64,000 nt of DNA from DASPSM01 sp036008465. GTDB taxonomy: Bacteria; Planctomycetota; Planctomycetia; Planctomycetales; Planctomycetaceae. Within the stretch, counting starts at the first letter, position 1. Every line of letters begins with the position of its first letter. The notes beneath the pieces were generated by a model. The model worked only from the letters and a program-made list of their open reading frames with translations, did no database searches and was not told the origin of the DNA. This document shows positions 53,689 to 62,965 of the stretch, piece after piece. The stretch covers positions 62,001-126,000 of the forward strand of contig DASYNP010000003.1 in the NCBI GenBank assembly GCA_036008465.1. The letters run 5' to 3'. Both the position numbers and the translations under genes were made by a program.

Positions 53689-56600
53689 TTGGCGACCTCC
53701 CACGCGACGATTTCTCGCCAAACAATAAGGTCGCCCGGATTGGAGACGGTCTCCCCCTCCTCCGCCGAGCAGATCCGTGCCAAGCCGGCACGCGTCTGCA
53801 CGCGGCGATACTGCGCGCTGGCTGGACTGCTGCTGGCGTTGGGTGCGCCCGCCTCGACTTTCGCGGAGGTTCCGTCCTGGCTGCCGCGCTACGACCTGGG
53901 CATCGAGCTGAATGTGGCCGAGCACCGGGTCGTCGTCCGTGAGCGTGTCACCTGGTTCAATCGACATGCGCGACCGTCGTCGGAGCTTGTGTTCAACGCC
54001 CACGCCCACTATGCCGTCCCTTCGGCCGACCTTGGGCTGCTTGCCAAAACGCTCGAGATCCTGCGTCTCGCACCGAGTGACGCCATCGATCTTCACGGCC
54101 CGCCGTTGCAGGTTCAACAGGTCTGTCTGGTGAGTGACGGCACACCAGGCAGCGCAGTCCCGCCGGTCGCGCTCCCATTTTGCTTCCGTGCCGACAACGA
54201 CACGGCCCTTGAGGTCACCCTTCATCGCGAGGTGCGGCAGAATGAGAGTGTCACCGTCGAAGTCACATTCAACCTGCGGTTGCCCCAACGACAGGGGCGC
54301 GGGGGTCAGTGGGAAGGGATCACGTTCCTGGCGCAGTGGTTGCCCGTATTGGCCTTTTACGATGACCAGGGCTGGCAGCCGACGCCGTTCATCCCCTGGC
54401 ATCAACCCTTCTTCAACGAAGCGGGAGTCTACACCGCCCGCATCGATCTGCCCGCGGATCAGAAGCTGGCCTGTTCCGGCACGATCGTGGGGGAGCACGA
54501 CTTGGGCGACGGCCGCAGATTGGTCGAGATCAATGCTCAAGGCGTGAGAGACTTCAGCTTGACGTGCAGTGCTTGCTACCAGGAATTCACTGGTCAGATT
54601 GGGTCGGTGCGCTTGCACTGCTTCGCGCTCCCAGAGCACGAATTTTACGCCAGGCAGATGATCCGCATTTCTGCCGAAGCCTTTTCGAACTATCAGGCGT
54701 GGTTTGGTCCGTATCCCTACCAGGACTTCACGATCTGCGAGTCGTATTTCGGCTGGAACGGAAACCAGTGCGGCGGCCTGGTGATGATCGACGCGCGGAT
54801 CTTTGGCTTGCCGCACCGAGCCTGTAATTTTGTGGACGAGCTGGTCTCTCACGAAGTCTGTCACCAGTGGTGGTTCAACGTCGTCGGCGTGAACGGTTAT
54901 GCCGAGACCTGGATGGACGAGGGGTTGGCCGTTTACTTCGCCCACCGGCTGATGGACGTCAAATACGGCCCGAACAATACGCTGATCACAATGCCGACTG
55001 CCTTGGAATGGCTTCCCAACATTCATCGCGACGACTACCGGTATGCGACCCTGATGGGCTCTCTCGCCCGCGGCGAGGCGACCGCAACCGTGCAGGACAT
55101 GCCCCGTTTCAAAAACCTCGTTCGGTTGATGGCGATGACCTATGACCGCGGGGGCAAGATCGTCGGCATGATTGAAGCGCGTCTGGGCGAGGAGGGCTTC
55201 TTCAATTTCATGAGCATCGTCTATAGCAAGTACCGGTACCGCATCCTGCGAGTCCGCGACTTCCAGCATGAATTGGAAGCCTATACGGGTCGGTCTTGGG
55301 AAGAATTCTTCGACAACTGGCTTTACGGCAAAGGCATGACGGACTGGAGCGTCGAACGCGTCCACATCGAAAAATGGTCGGACACCGCCCGGAAATGGGA
55401 AACGCCGGGCTGGCCCTCGCTGAACTACAATCCGCGACTGCTCGCCGCCCTCAGGGGAGATCCTCCCCCCGACCCTCAACCGCAGCGTTGCCATGTGACG
55501 GTGACTCTGCGTCAGAGGGGAGAGTGCTCTGAGCCAACCGTCCTCGGATTCGCCCTGGATGGCAACGACAACTATCAGGTCCGCGTCCCCATCATGCCTC
55601 AGGTTCAAGAATTGCAGCTCGACAATCCGTCGGCTCACGTGGAGGTGTTGCCCGACAATCGCGTTCGCGTCGAGGTCGAGCTGCCGTACGAACCGACGCA
55701 GATCACGGTCGACCCCGACGCCGTCCTGCTCGACCGCGACCCGACGAACAATAGCTGGAAGCCGCGCGCCCGCTGGCGAATCACGCCGCTCTACACCCAG
55801 TTGGACGAAGTCGACCTCACGAACGCGTACGACCGCTGGAACATCATCCTGGGGCCGTGGGTGTACGACGCGACGTACATCGACCCCTGGTACACGCGCT
55901 CCGCGATGGCCGGGCTGCGCCTCGGAGCTTACCGGACGCAGGAATTCAGTGGCGGAGCCTATGTCGCGTATCGCAGCGACAACCGCAATGTCGTGGCCGG
56001 CGTCGACGCGTTGTGGTGCCACTGGCCCATTCCAGAGATGCAGGTCGGCCTCAACATCGAGCGAGCCCTGACGACGTGGGAAGGTGGCCCTACTACGGGT
56101 TCGGACACGAACGGGCACGAGCGGGCGAGCCGGGCTGTCCTGTTCGAGCGCTATGTCCTGTTGCCGGGGAGCAGTTTTTATCTGCCCCCGTTTCAGTACG
56201 TCGAAGCCTTCGAGGCTCTGACGAGCAATTCGCTGCCGCTGCCGGCCTCACCCACTCCGGGGGCCGATCCGTTCCATAGTCAGACCCTCGCCGGCCTGCA
56301 CTATCACAGCGACCTGCTGACGCCGTACTGGAATCCGGAAGCCGGGCTCGCGGTCGACGTGACCGGTGCCGACGGTCTGCCGGTGCTCGGCGAGCACCAC
56401 TCGTTTCAAGAAATGTTTTCGCAGGTGTCGTTCGTGAAGACGGTCCGCGACCTGTTGAGCTTGAGCGAAGAATCGCCCTTTCTTCGGTGGCTGGGAGATT
56501 CGCGGCTGGCCTTTCGGGCGTATGGCGCCGCCGCACAGCCCGACGATGCTCGAGTCTTTACGCTGGGCGGCGGCGAGCTGTTTCGCGGTTACGATCTGAG

Positions 56601-56916
56601 CCAGCGGCAGGGCAGCATGGCCTGGGTCGCCAGCGGGGAATGGCGGATCCCACTCGTGCAGAGGGTCAATTTGGACCTGCTCGATCACGCGGTGGGCGTA
56701 CGAAATATCTACGGCGCGCCCTTCTACGATGTCGGCGACGCCTACCTCAACGGCAAAGAGAGCGGGCCGATCGCCCATGCCGTCGGCGCGGGTCTACGGA
56801 TCGACGTCGCATGGTTCAGCCTGATCGAGCGAACGATCGTCCGCTTTGACGTGGCGAAAACGGTCAACGACAACACGCCCTTGCAATTCTGGTTCGGGCT
56901 AGACCATCCGTTTTAA
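53689..56916 (+). CDS. M1-like (gluzincin) peptidase fused to Omp85-like barrel domain
   Basis: A 1075-residue chain from TTG at 53689 (a TTG at 53740 is equally possible; no ATG or GTG precedes the mature region). A signal sequence ends near residue 59 (STFAEVP). Residues about 65-560 look like an M1 aminopeptidase: beta domain, then HEVCHQWW (388-395) with the third ligand in NGYAETWMDEG (Glu411 region) and EAYTGRSWEEFFDNWL. The last 350 residues are amphipathic strands with ELFRGYDLSQRQG, NIYGAPFYDVGDAYL and IERTIVRFDVAKTVND, resembling the C-terminal Omp85/BamA-type surface-antigen barrel. This would anchor a peptidase in the outer membrane. Confidence 0.8.
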   Translation: MATSHATISRQTIRSPGLETVSPSSAEQIRAKPARVCTRRYCALAGLLLALGAPASTFAEVPSWLPRYDLGIELNVAEHRVVVRERVTWFNRHARPSSELVFNAHAHYAVPSADLGLLAKTLEILRLAPSDAIDLHGPPLQVQQVCLVSDGTPGSAVPPVALPFCFRADNDTALEVTLHREVRQNESVTVEVTFNLRLPQRQGRGGQWEGITFLAQWLPVLAFYDDQGWQPTPFIPWHQPFFNEAGVYTARIDLPADQKLACSGTIVGEHDLGDGRRLVEINAQGVRDFSLTCSACYQEFTGQIGSVRLHCFALPEHEFYARQMIRISAEAFSNYQAWFGPYPYQDFTICESYFGWNGNQCGGLVMIDARIFGLPHRACNFVDELVSHEVCHQWWFNVVGVNGYAETWMDEGLAVYFAHRLMDVKYGPNNTLITMPTALEWLPNIHRDDYRYATLMGSLARGEATATVQDMPRFKNLVRLMAMTYDRGGKIVGMIEARLGEEGFFNFMSIVYSKYRYRILRVRDFQHELEAYTGRSWEEFFDNWLYGKGMTDWSVERVHIEKWSDTARKWETPGWPSLNYNPRLLAALRGDPPPDPQPQRCHVTVTLRQRGECSEPTVLGFALDGNDNYQVRVPIMPQVQELQLDNPSAHVEVLPDNRVRVEVELPYEPTQITVDPDAVLLDRDPTNNSWKPRARWRITPLYTQLDEVDLTNAYDRWNIILGPWVYDATYIDPWYTRSAMAGLRLGAYRTQEFSGGAYVAYRSDNRNVVAGVDALWCHWPIPEMQVGLNIERALTTWEGGPTTGSDTNGHERASRAVLFERYVLLPGSSFYLPPFQYVEAFEALTSNSLPLPASPTPGADPFHSQTLAGLHYHSDLLTPYWNPEAGLAVDVTGADGLPVLGEHHSFQEMFSQVSFVKTVRDLLSLSEESPFLRWLGDSRLAFRAYGAAAQPDDARVFTLGGGELFRGYDLSQRQGSMAWVASGEWRIPLVQRVNLDLLDHAVGVRNIYGAPFYDVGDAYLNGKESGPIAHAVGAGLRIDVAWFSLIERTIVRFDVAKTVNDNTPLQFWFGLDHPF

Positions 56917-56943
56917 GAAACTTGCCCGTTCTAAGAAACTTGC
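56908..56943. repeat. 18-base tandem repeat covering the stop codon
   Basis: CCGTTTTAAGAAACTTGC and CCGTTCTAAGAAACTTGC, the first copy containing the last codons and stop of the M1/Omp85 gene. Confidence 0.6.
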
Positions 56944-57148
56944 GCGCTCAAGATGTCAGGTTGGTAAATCACGGCAAGACGCGTTGTCTCTAGACCAAAA
57001 ACTGGGGGATTAAATCCTTTTTATGAGGAGCTCCCCGTTCAGGTTTGTGCGGCCTTTTGGTCGATGAAATCGCCATCACGTCGATTGCGCGCGGACTTTC
57101 CTTTGGCACTTCGCCGCCATCTCCGCAAATTGTCATTCCGGGTATCAA

Positions 57149-57874
57149 ATGACGCTTCAAATAGCCGTTGTTGACGGCTATGCGCAGAAATGGCAGCGGA
57201 TCGATGCGCGTCGAGCCTTGCGCGTCTTGCTGGGAATCCCGTTGCGTTTTGGGCTGTTCCTGTTTCTGCCCGCCGGAACCCTCATCTGGCCAAAAGCGTG
57301 GGTCTTTGTGTTGGTGTCGTTGGCGGAAATGGCCGCACAGTTCGGCTATTTATGGCAGGTGAACCCGGAAGTCGTAATCGCCCGAAGCCGCTACCGCACA
57401 GACTCAAAGCGCTGGGACAAGCTCTTGCTCTGCGGCTACCTGCCGACCGTGCTGGCCATCCTGATCGTTGCGGCTCTCGATGACGGGCGCTTTCACTGGT
57501 GCCCACTTCCCTGGCTGGTCAGTTTCTTGGGATTAGCGCTCTTCTTGTTCGGATTTGCTCTGATTATCTGGGCCCAGGCGGTGAACAAATTCTTCGAGAG
57601 TACGGTCCGCATCCAATTCGACCGCGCTCAACGAGTGATTCAGTCAGGCCCGTACAGCACGATACGGCATCCCGGTTACCTCGGCAGTGTTTTTGTCGCG
57701 ATTGGCACAGCGCTGTCGCTGGGGTCGCTGTGGGCCTTGATTCCCGCGTCACTTGCCTCGGGATTGTTGTTGCTGCGAACGCAATGGGAAGACCAGACCC
57801 TGCAGCAGGAATTGATCGGCTACAAGAACTACACGGACCGGGTTTGCTATAAGTTGATCCCCGGAGTCTGGTAG
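57149..57874 (+). CDS. Isoprenylcysteine methyltransferase (ICMT/PEMT-like) membrane protein
   Basis: This 241-residue protein has about five membrane spans. The C-terminal signature is GPYSTIRHPGYLGSVFVAIG, the RHPxY motif that binds SAM in ICMT and phospholipid N-methyltransferases, followed by a hydrophobic segment and TLQQELIGYKNYTDRVCYKLIPGVW. The family methylates small molecules or lipid-linked groups at the membrane; the actual substrate is unknown in bacteria. It stands alone, with a 232-base gap upstream that contains the tandem repeat at the end of the previous gene. Confidence 0.85.
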   Translation: MTLQIAVVDGYAQKWQRIDARRALRVLLGIPLRFGLFLFLPAGTLIWPKAWVFVLVSLAEMAAQFGYLWQVNPEVVIARSRYRTDSKRWDKLLLCGYLPTVLAILIVAALDDGRFHWCPLPWLVSFLGLALFLFGFALIIWAQAVNKFFESTVRIQFDRAQRVIQSGPYSTIRHPGYLGSVFVAIGTALSLGSLWALIPASLASGLLLLRTQWEDQTLQQELIGYKNYTDRVCYKLIPGVW

Positions 57875-58041
57875 CGTCCTGCGGCCGCTCGTGATCTTGG
57901 AGGGGTGGGCTCCTACACGTGCTCATGGCGGCATCTGAAATCTCCGAGCGAAAGGCAGCGCGGCTTAAGTCGTGCGACAAACGGCTGAGCGGCCGACTTC
58001 GTCGCCCAGGTGGCCGCCGCCGTCGTCGGCGGCATGGGGCT

Positions 58042-59880
58042 CTAAGTCGGTTCGTTCTTACCGGTTGAGTCTGATCGAGCGTTCGCATCCATCGGCTTTG
58101 CCGGCAGCAAAGGCTCGGCCGACAGCGGGCCGCCAAAGAGTTCGTTGCGGACGCGGTCTCGCTCGCGGTCGACCTGCTCCCCCGTCGCGCCGAGCTGCCG
58201 CAAGAGGACGTCGATCATCGACAGAGCCACTTCCCCCTCGTCGGGGAAGGTCACGTCGGCGCCCGCTTTTTTCAAATTGACAGTTTCGCGCAGAAAGTTG
58301 GCCCGGGCAAAAACGCGGATGGCTGGATTGAGCTCGCGGGCCAGGCGAATCACTTCCTGGCTCCCCTGGAGATTCGCCGCGCTCAGCACGAGCACGACGG
58401 CCCGGTCGATGCCGGCCGCTTTAAGTGATTCTTCACGACTCGCGTCGCCATAGACGGCTGCGATCCCGCCGGCGCGAACTTGGCGCACCGTTTCGAGATT
58501 GAGCTCGATAATCGTCGGCTCGACTGAGTTCTCCCGTAACAACCGGGCGACCGTGCAGCCGACCGGTCCATAGCCGACGACGACCGCATGGTGGACCACC
58601 GATGATTCCGGCGAAATCGTGGGTGAAATCGACGCGCTCGCCGCCGCAGCCGTTGCGCCGGAGCCGCGTCGACCGTCGAGCCACTTCGACAGCCTTCCGC
58701 CCGGTTTTGCCCGGGCTTCGAGGCGCCTGACAAGCTGATAGAGGACTGGGTTGAGGCTGATCGAAATAATGGCGGCGGCGACGAAGGTGTCCATCGCGCT
58801 TTCGTCCAGGATGCCCAGGCCGCGCCCAACCTCGGCCAGAATGAACGAGAACTCTCCAATCTGCCCGAGCACGATTCCCACGGACAATGCGGAACGCAAC
58901 GGAAAGCCGATCGCCAACACGATCAGCAAAGCCACGAGCGGCTTCAAGACAAGGATGAGCGCCAGCGTCGCCACGATCAGCCCGGGGGCGGCGACCAAAT
59001 ATCCCGGATGAAACAGCATGCCCACCGAGACAAAGAACAACACGGCAAACGCGTCGCGCAGGGGAATCGCTTCGGAGGCCGCTCGCAGGCTGAAATCCGA
59101 CTGCCCCACGACGATGCCGGCAAGGAAAGCTCCGAGCGCCATCGAGGCTCCGAACAGTTTCGCCGCGACGACCGCGATGCCCAGCGCCAAGACCAGCACG
59201 GTAAGCGTGAAGAGCTCGCGCGAACGGGTGGCCGCCATTCTTGCGAGCAGCCAGGGAACCAGCCGCCGTCCGACGTAGAGTATTCCCGCGACCAGCAGAG
59301 CGATTTTCAAGACCGACAGACACAGTGACACGACAATTTGGCCCGGCCCCGTGGCTTGTGAGCCGAAGAGAACCGGCAACAAAACGAGCACGAGCACCGT
59401 CACCAGATCTTCGACGACCAGCCAGCCGACGGCAATGTGGCCGATCGGCGTGTGCAGATCATTTTGGTCGGCCAGCACGCGCAGCAGCACAACAGTGCTC
59501 GCGACCGAAATTGCGAGGCCGAACACCAGTCCCGCAGAGAGCGTTCCGCCGAACGCCATTTCGACGGCGCCCGCCACCAAGGTCGTGACCAGGATTTGCC
59601 CGAGCGCTCCGGGGACGGCGATGCGCCGCACCGCGAGCAGGTCTTTAACGTGAAAATGCAGCCCGACGCCGAACATCAGGAGGATCACGCCGACCTCGGC
59701 CAGCTCGTTGGCGAGCTTGGTATCAGCGACGAACCCCGGCGTGTTCGGGCCGACGACGATGCCCGCCAGCAGATAGCCGACGATCGGCGAGAGGCCGATG
59801 CGAAAGGTCGCGAATCCGAGAATCAGGGCGGCCGTAAAGGCGCCCGTCAGCGTGAGGATCAGAGCGAAGTTGTCGTGCAT
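58042..59880 (-). CDS. Kef-type monovalent cation/proton antiporter with RCK domain
   Basis: This 612-residue protein has a 12-13 span CPA2-type exchanger domain (residues about 1-385): GYLLAGIVVGPNTPGFV, LFGVGLHFHVKDLLAV-type TM and VGQSDFSLRAASEAIPLRDAF. A cytoplasmic RCK/TrkA-N domain follows, starting VVGYGPVGCTVARLLREN, a Rossmann GxGxxG in which R of the usual GYGRVG is replaced by P. It exchanges potassium or sodium for protons, regulated by NAD(H)-like ligands. The C-terminal tail is Arg/Asp-rich. It begins 56 bases downstream of the DUF456 gene on the same strand. Confidence 0.93.
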   Translation of the reverse strand: MHDNFALILTLTGAFTAALILGFATFRIGLSPIVGYLLAGIVVGPNTPGFVADTKLANELAEVGVILLMFGVGLHFHVKDLLAVRRIAVPGALGQILVTTLVAGAVEMAFGGTLSAGLVFGLAISVASTVVLLRVLADQNDLHTPIGHIAVGWLVVEDLVTVLVLVLLPVLFGSQATGPGQIVVSLCLSVLKIALLVAGILYVGRRLVPWLLARMAATRSRELFTLTVLVLALGIAVVAAKLFGASMALGAFLAGIVVGQSDFSLRAASEAIPLRDAFAVLFFVSVGMLFHPGYLVAAPGLIVATLALILVLKPLVALLIVLAIGFPLRSALSVGIVLGQIGEFSFILAEVGRGLGILDESAMDTFVAAAIISISLNPVLYQLVRRLEARAKPGGRLSKWLDGRRGSGATAAAASASISPTISPESSVVHHAVVVGYGPVGCTVARLLRENSVEPTIIELNLETVRQVRAGGIAAVYGDASREESLKAAGIDRAVVLVLSAANLQGSQEVIRLARELNPAIRVFARANFLRETVNLKKAGADVTFPDEGEVALSMIDVLLRQLGATGEQVDRERDRVRNELFGGPLSAEPLLPAKPMDANARSDSTGKNEPT

Positions 59881-59936
59881 CGTCGATCCTCAGTCTGGCG
59901 GCGCACCGGTGGCCGCCGCAAAACAACGAGGGTTCT

Positions 59937-60485
59937 TTAGATCAGGGCGTCCACCGCGATCACGACAAACAGGACGACCCCAATCACCAGTTTGCCGGCC
60001 GTTCCCAGCAGGCGGCCGATCAGGGCCCCTTTGCCGGCGGCGAGACTCTGCTCCGTCGAGCGTCCCAGCGCCGTCTCCCCCACGTATGCGCCGGCAAAAG
60101 CGCCCAGTGCTCCTCCGCCTACGGCTCCCACGATCGGCCCGACAATCGGAATGGGGACTGTGACGAAGGCTCCGAGCACGCTCCCGATCATCGTGCCGAC
60201 CAGAGCCAGCAGCATCGCCCGGCGGCTTGCGCCGGAGCGTTTTGCCCCCGCCGCGCCCGCCGCCAACTCGACGATCTCTCCGACGACCGCGAGAGCCACC
60301 GCAACGCCGACTGTTGTCCAGTGGAGGCCCCGACCCGCCGACGGGGGGAAAATGAGCGCAAACAGCGCGGCTAAACCGACGATCAGCCAATTGCCCGGCA
60401 GAGCAAAGACATTGGCGAACCAAGCGGTGGCCATCGCCACCAAGAGCACCGCCACGCAAAGATAGTAAACCAGTGTCGCGCCCAC
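59937..60485 (-). CDS. DUF456 family membrane protein
   Basis: This 182-residue protein matches DUF456: four or five hydrophobic spans with a glycine-zipper-like core (GPIVGAVGGGALGAFAGAYV), the LPGNWLIVGLAALF start and VVGEIVELAAGAAGAKR in the middle. No enzymatic function is known. It is the promoter-proximal partner of the Kef antiporter gene (56 bases), so may assist that transporter, but this is inferred from proximity alone. Confidence 0.85.
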   Translation of the reverse strand: MGATLVYYLCVAVLLVAMATAWFANVFALPGNWLIVGLAALFALIFPPSAGRGLHWTTVGVAVALAVVGEIVELAAGAAGAKRSGASRRAMLLALVGTMIGSVLGAFVTVPIPIVGPIVGAVGGGALGAFAGAYVGETALGRSTEQSLAAGKGALIGRLLGTAGKLVIGVVLFVVIAVDALI

Positions 60486-60563
60486 GTGCGTAGCGTAGCA
60501 CAGCCCGTGTGTTCACGTCGCTTTGGCGAACATAGCAATGCCCGTCGGCTCGATATCCTCCGA

Positions 60564-61835
60564 TCAGGCAGCCTTCGGAGCCGGATCGGAGCACGTGCCT
60601 TGCTCAGGACGGGCTCGTACTCGCTCGAATACCGCCAAATCGATTCCGAGACGCGTTTGAGGCTGATTGAGATCGACTCGGATTGGGCGATTCACTCCGG
60701 CAAGGGGCGACAGCGTAGGAGGGGCAGGAAGAATTGCGAGTTGCTCGCTGTCCCGCGAACGACTTTCGTTGATCCACCTCGAGCCCATCGCCCCGAGAGT
60801 GACGAACATCACCAAAGCGGCCGTTCCCGCGACCACAAAAAAGAAGACGTTGGATCGCGCGTGCGTGCGATCCTCGTCTCTAAGTCGTTGGGCTTCCCAA
60901 TCTTTCGGAGCCACATTTCGAAACGGCGAACCAGAAACGCGCGAGGAAAATCCGGCCGTGTTTGCGTGGATTAATCGCTCGATCCATTCCTGAGGCGGCG
61001 TTCCTCCGGGCGTTGGCAAATTCGGATCGGATCGGCCGATCGCACCTCCAGTCGCACCGGGGATGGAAACTTGAGTTCCCGAACGGCGCGACGGTTCCTC
61101 GGAGTGATCCGGAAGCCCGGCGGCGTTGACCGAAGAACTTCGGGCCGGCGCGATCGCCTCTGGCAGCGGCGGAAGCGCCGCCAAACGGACGCTCGATTTG
61201 GGAAAGATCAACACCGTGCCGCAGCTTAGAAAGTCCGCTTCGCGCTCGGGATCGGCAGAGCGACGAACACTTTTCCGCGACGGGCCGACGACGTGGATTT
61301 CCTCAACCAACTCCGGAGGTTGCCGTAAGAATTCGACGATCCGCATGAGTGTCGCCTGGTCGCCCGCAACGCTCATCACGACGGGACGCTCGATCAGGTT
61401 AAGCATTCCAATTTGCACTTCCGACTTTCTCGCCGAGCTGTTTGCCGATTGATCCGTTCCGCGACGATCGATGACGATCAAATCGCCGGGGTACAAAAGG
61501 GCGGATTCTGACGAGGCGACAAACAGCCGCTCGGCCACGCGGGCGCGTCGGAAGACACGAGCGTTGCCGTCGGCATCGCGAGTGACGCCGCCCGCGTGCC
61601 GGATGAGCTGGCCCAAAGTGCAGTCAGCCGGCAACTCATAAACGCCCGGGCTCGCCACTGCTCCGAGAATCGCAAAGTACGCGGGCCGTGCCGCGGGCAT
61701 CGGACCGGCTGCTCGCGAAGCGTCGCTCGGCAAGCAGAGTCCGGCAATCAGCGCCAGCCCCGCCGAGTACACACACAGTCGGCTTGGCGGCCGATCGGAG
61801 GCCCGCCAAAGCGCGCACAGCCTATTAGCCCGCAT
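60564..61835 (-). CDS. SLBB-domain membrane protein
   Basis: The ATG at 61835 gives 423 residues. After a hydrophobic signal region comes an SLBB fold: YFAILGAVASPGVYELPADC and then TLGQLIRHAGGVTRDADGNA, the sugar-export or quinone-binding type domain. A second beta region follows, and a proline/serine-rich linker ends in one membrane span (FFVVAGTAALVMFVTLGAMG, about residues 360-380). In polysaccharide export, SLBB follows a Wza-like domain; here it is alone, so its role is unclear. It lies 80 bases downstream of the HflK-like gene and may be in the same operon. Confidence 0.75.
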   Translation of the reverse strand: MRANRLCALWRASDRPPSRLCVYSAGLALIAGLCLPSDASRAAGPMPAARPAYFAILGAVASPGVYELPADCTLGQLIRHAGGVTRDADGNARVFRRARVAERLFVASSESALLYPGDLIVIDRRGTDQSANSSARKSEVQIGMLNLIERPVVMSVAGDQATLMRIVEFLRQPPELVEEIHVVGPSRKSVRRSADPEREADFLSCGTVLIFPKSSVRLAALPPLPEAIAPARSSSVNAAGLPDHSEEPSRRSGTQVSIPGATGGAIGRSDPNLPTPGGTPPQEWIERLIHANTAGFSSRVSGSPFRNVAPKDWEAQRLRDEDRTHARSNVFFFVVAGTAALVMFVTLGAMGSRWINESRSRDSEQLAILPAPPTLSPLAGVNRPIRVDLNQPQTRLGIDLAVFERVRARPEQGTCSDPAPKAA

Positions 61836-61915
61836 AATCAAAAAATCGGCAATTTTGAGCGATTGGCGACAGAAAAAGTCGGTTTTTCGCGCGAAACGAA
61901 TCAAGATTTGCGGAC

Positions 61916-62965
61916 CTAACGCAGCCAATTCGGCCGACGTTCCGACTCATTGGGGACTGAACGTCGGGGTGCCGCGGCGGCGGGAGGCGCTGAAAGCGGC
62001 GTGGCAAAGATCGTGAGATCGGCCGGCTCGCCAGAATTCAGCACGACTTTTGTCGCGACGGTTTTCAAGATGTCGCGCATCGTCTCGTAATAGCGACGAG
62101 TCAGCGCCAATTGGCGTGCTTGCACATACGTCCGCCCCCCCGACTGCTCCTCGCGGCGGAACTGTTCGATCAACCGCAAGAAACTCTCCGCCTGAGCGCG
62201 GGCCGATTCGACAGTTTGCTGACGATAAGTGGACGCTTCGTCGAGCGTGCGACGCGATTCGGCTTGGCTCGCGGCAACTCGCGATTCCGCATACGCCAGG
62301 GCTTCGTTAATCGAATTGATCTTGTCGGCCCGGGCGCTCGTCACGTCCAGAAAGTACGATTTCACCAGGATGGGTGGATAAACGGCATTGATCGCCACAT
62401 CGTCGACGTCGAGCCCCAGTCGTTGCTCTTCGACAATTCGCCGCACGCCCGACGTCAAAAGCGCGTTGAGTTCGACCTGGCCCAAAGGATGAACGAAATC
62501 GACTCCGCTACGGGCAATCAGCTCGGTCGCCACGCCCTCGATGATCCGCTCGAGGTGCTGTTCGGGCCCGGCAGAGCGAAACAAGAAATCCTCGACCAAC
62601 GGTTCGGCCACACGGTACTGGGTGTTGATTTGCAGATGCAGGATATTCTTGTCGCCCGTCAGGAATTGCGATTGGTTTTCGGCCTCGAGCGAGCGCAGAA
62701 AACCGCCCGCGCCAGGCTCGGCGATCTCGGCCATGCCGATCGAGAGGGTGCGCACTTCGTTCAGGTTGATTCGCTCGATCGCCGAACAGGGCCACGGAAG
62801 TGCGTAGTGCAAGCCGCTTCCCGCCAGTGAAACACGGCCCTCTGGAGTGCGCACAACGCGGCCGAAGCGGTGCACGGCGACTTTTTCGTTTCCCCTGACG
62901 ACATAAAAGCCGGTGACGAGGTAGCCGGCCAGGATCAGGGAGCCGATCGTCCAAAGCCGCTTCAT
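61916..62965 (-). CDS. hflK: HflK-like SPFH/band-7 protein
   Basis: A 349-residue membrane-anchored SPFH protein. One N-terminal span (IGSLILAGYLVTGFYVV) is followed by GNEKVAVHRFGRVV, SGLHYALPWPCSAIERIN and TGDKNILHLQINTQYRV, as in HflK, then VDDVAINAVYPPILVKSYFLDVTSA and a helical region (IEQFRREEQSGGRTYVQARQ). HflK with HflC forms a large membrane complex that modulates FtsH. Its ATG overlaps the stop of the HflC-like gene by 4 bases. Length fits, though the Gly/Asn-rich HflK N-terminus is missing. Confidence 0.85.
   Translation of the reverse strand: MKRLWTIGSLILAGYLVTGFYVVRGNEKVAVHRFGRVVRTPEGRVSLAGSGLHYALPWPCSAIERINLNEVRTLSIGMAEIAEPGAGGFLRSLEAENQSQFLTGDKNILHLQINTQYRVAEPLVEDFLFRSAGPEQHLERIIEGVATELIARSGVDFVHPLGQVELNALLTSGVRRIVEEQRLGLDVDDVAINAVYPPILVKSYFLDVTSARADKINSINEALAYAESRVAASQAESRRTLDEASTYRQQTVESARAQAESFLRLIEQFRREEQSGGRTYVQARQLALTRRYYETMRDILKTVATKVVLNSGEPADLTIFATPLSAPPAAAAPRRSVPNESERRPNWLR

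Noticed and set aside
53638..56118. 826-codon open frame on the minus strand
   Set aside because: Antisense shadow of the M1/Omp85 gene; composition is Arg/Val/His-biased without motifs.
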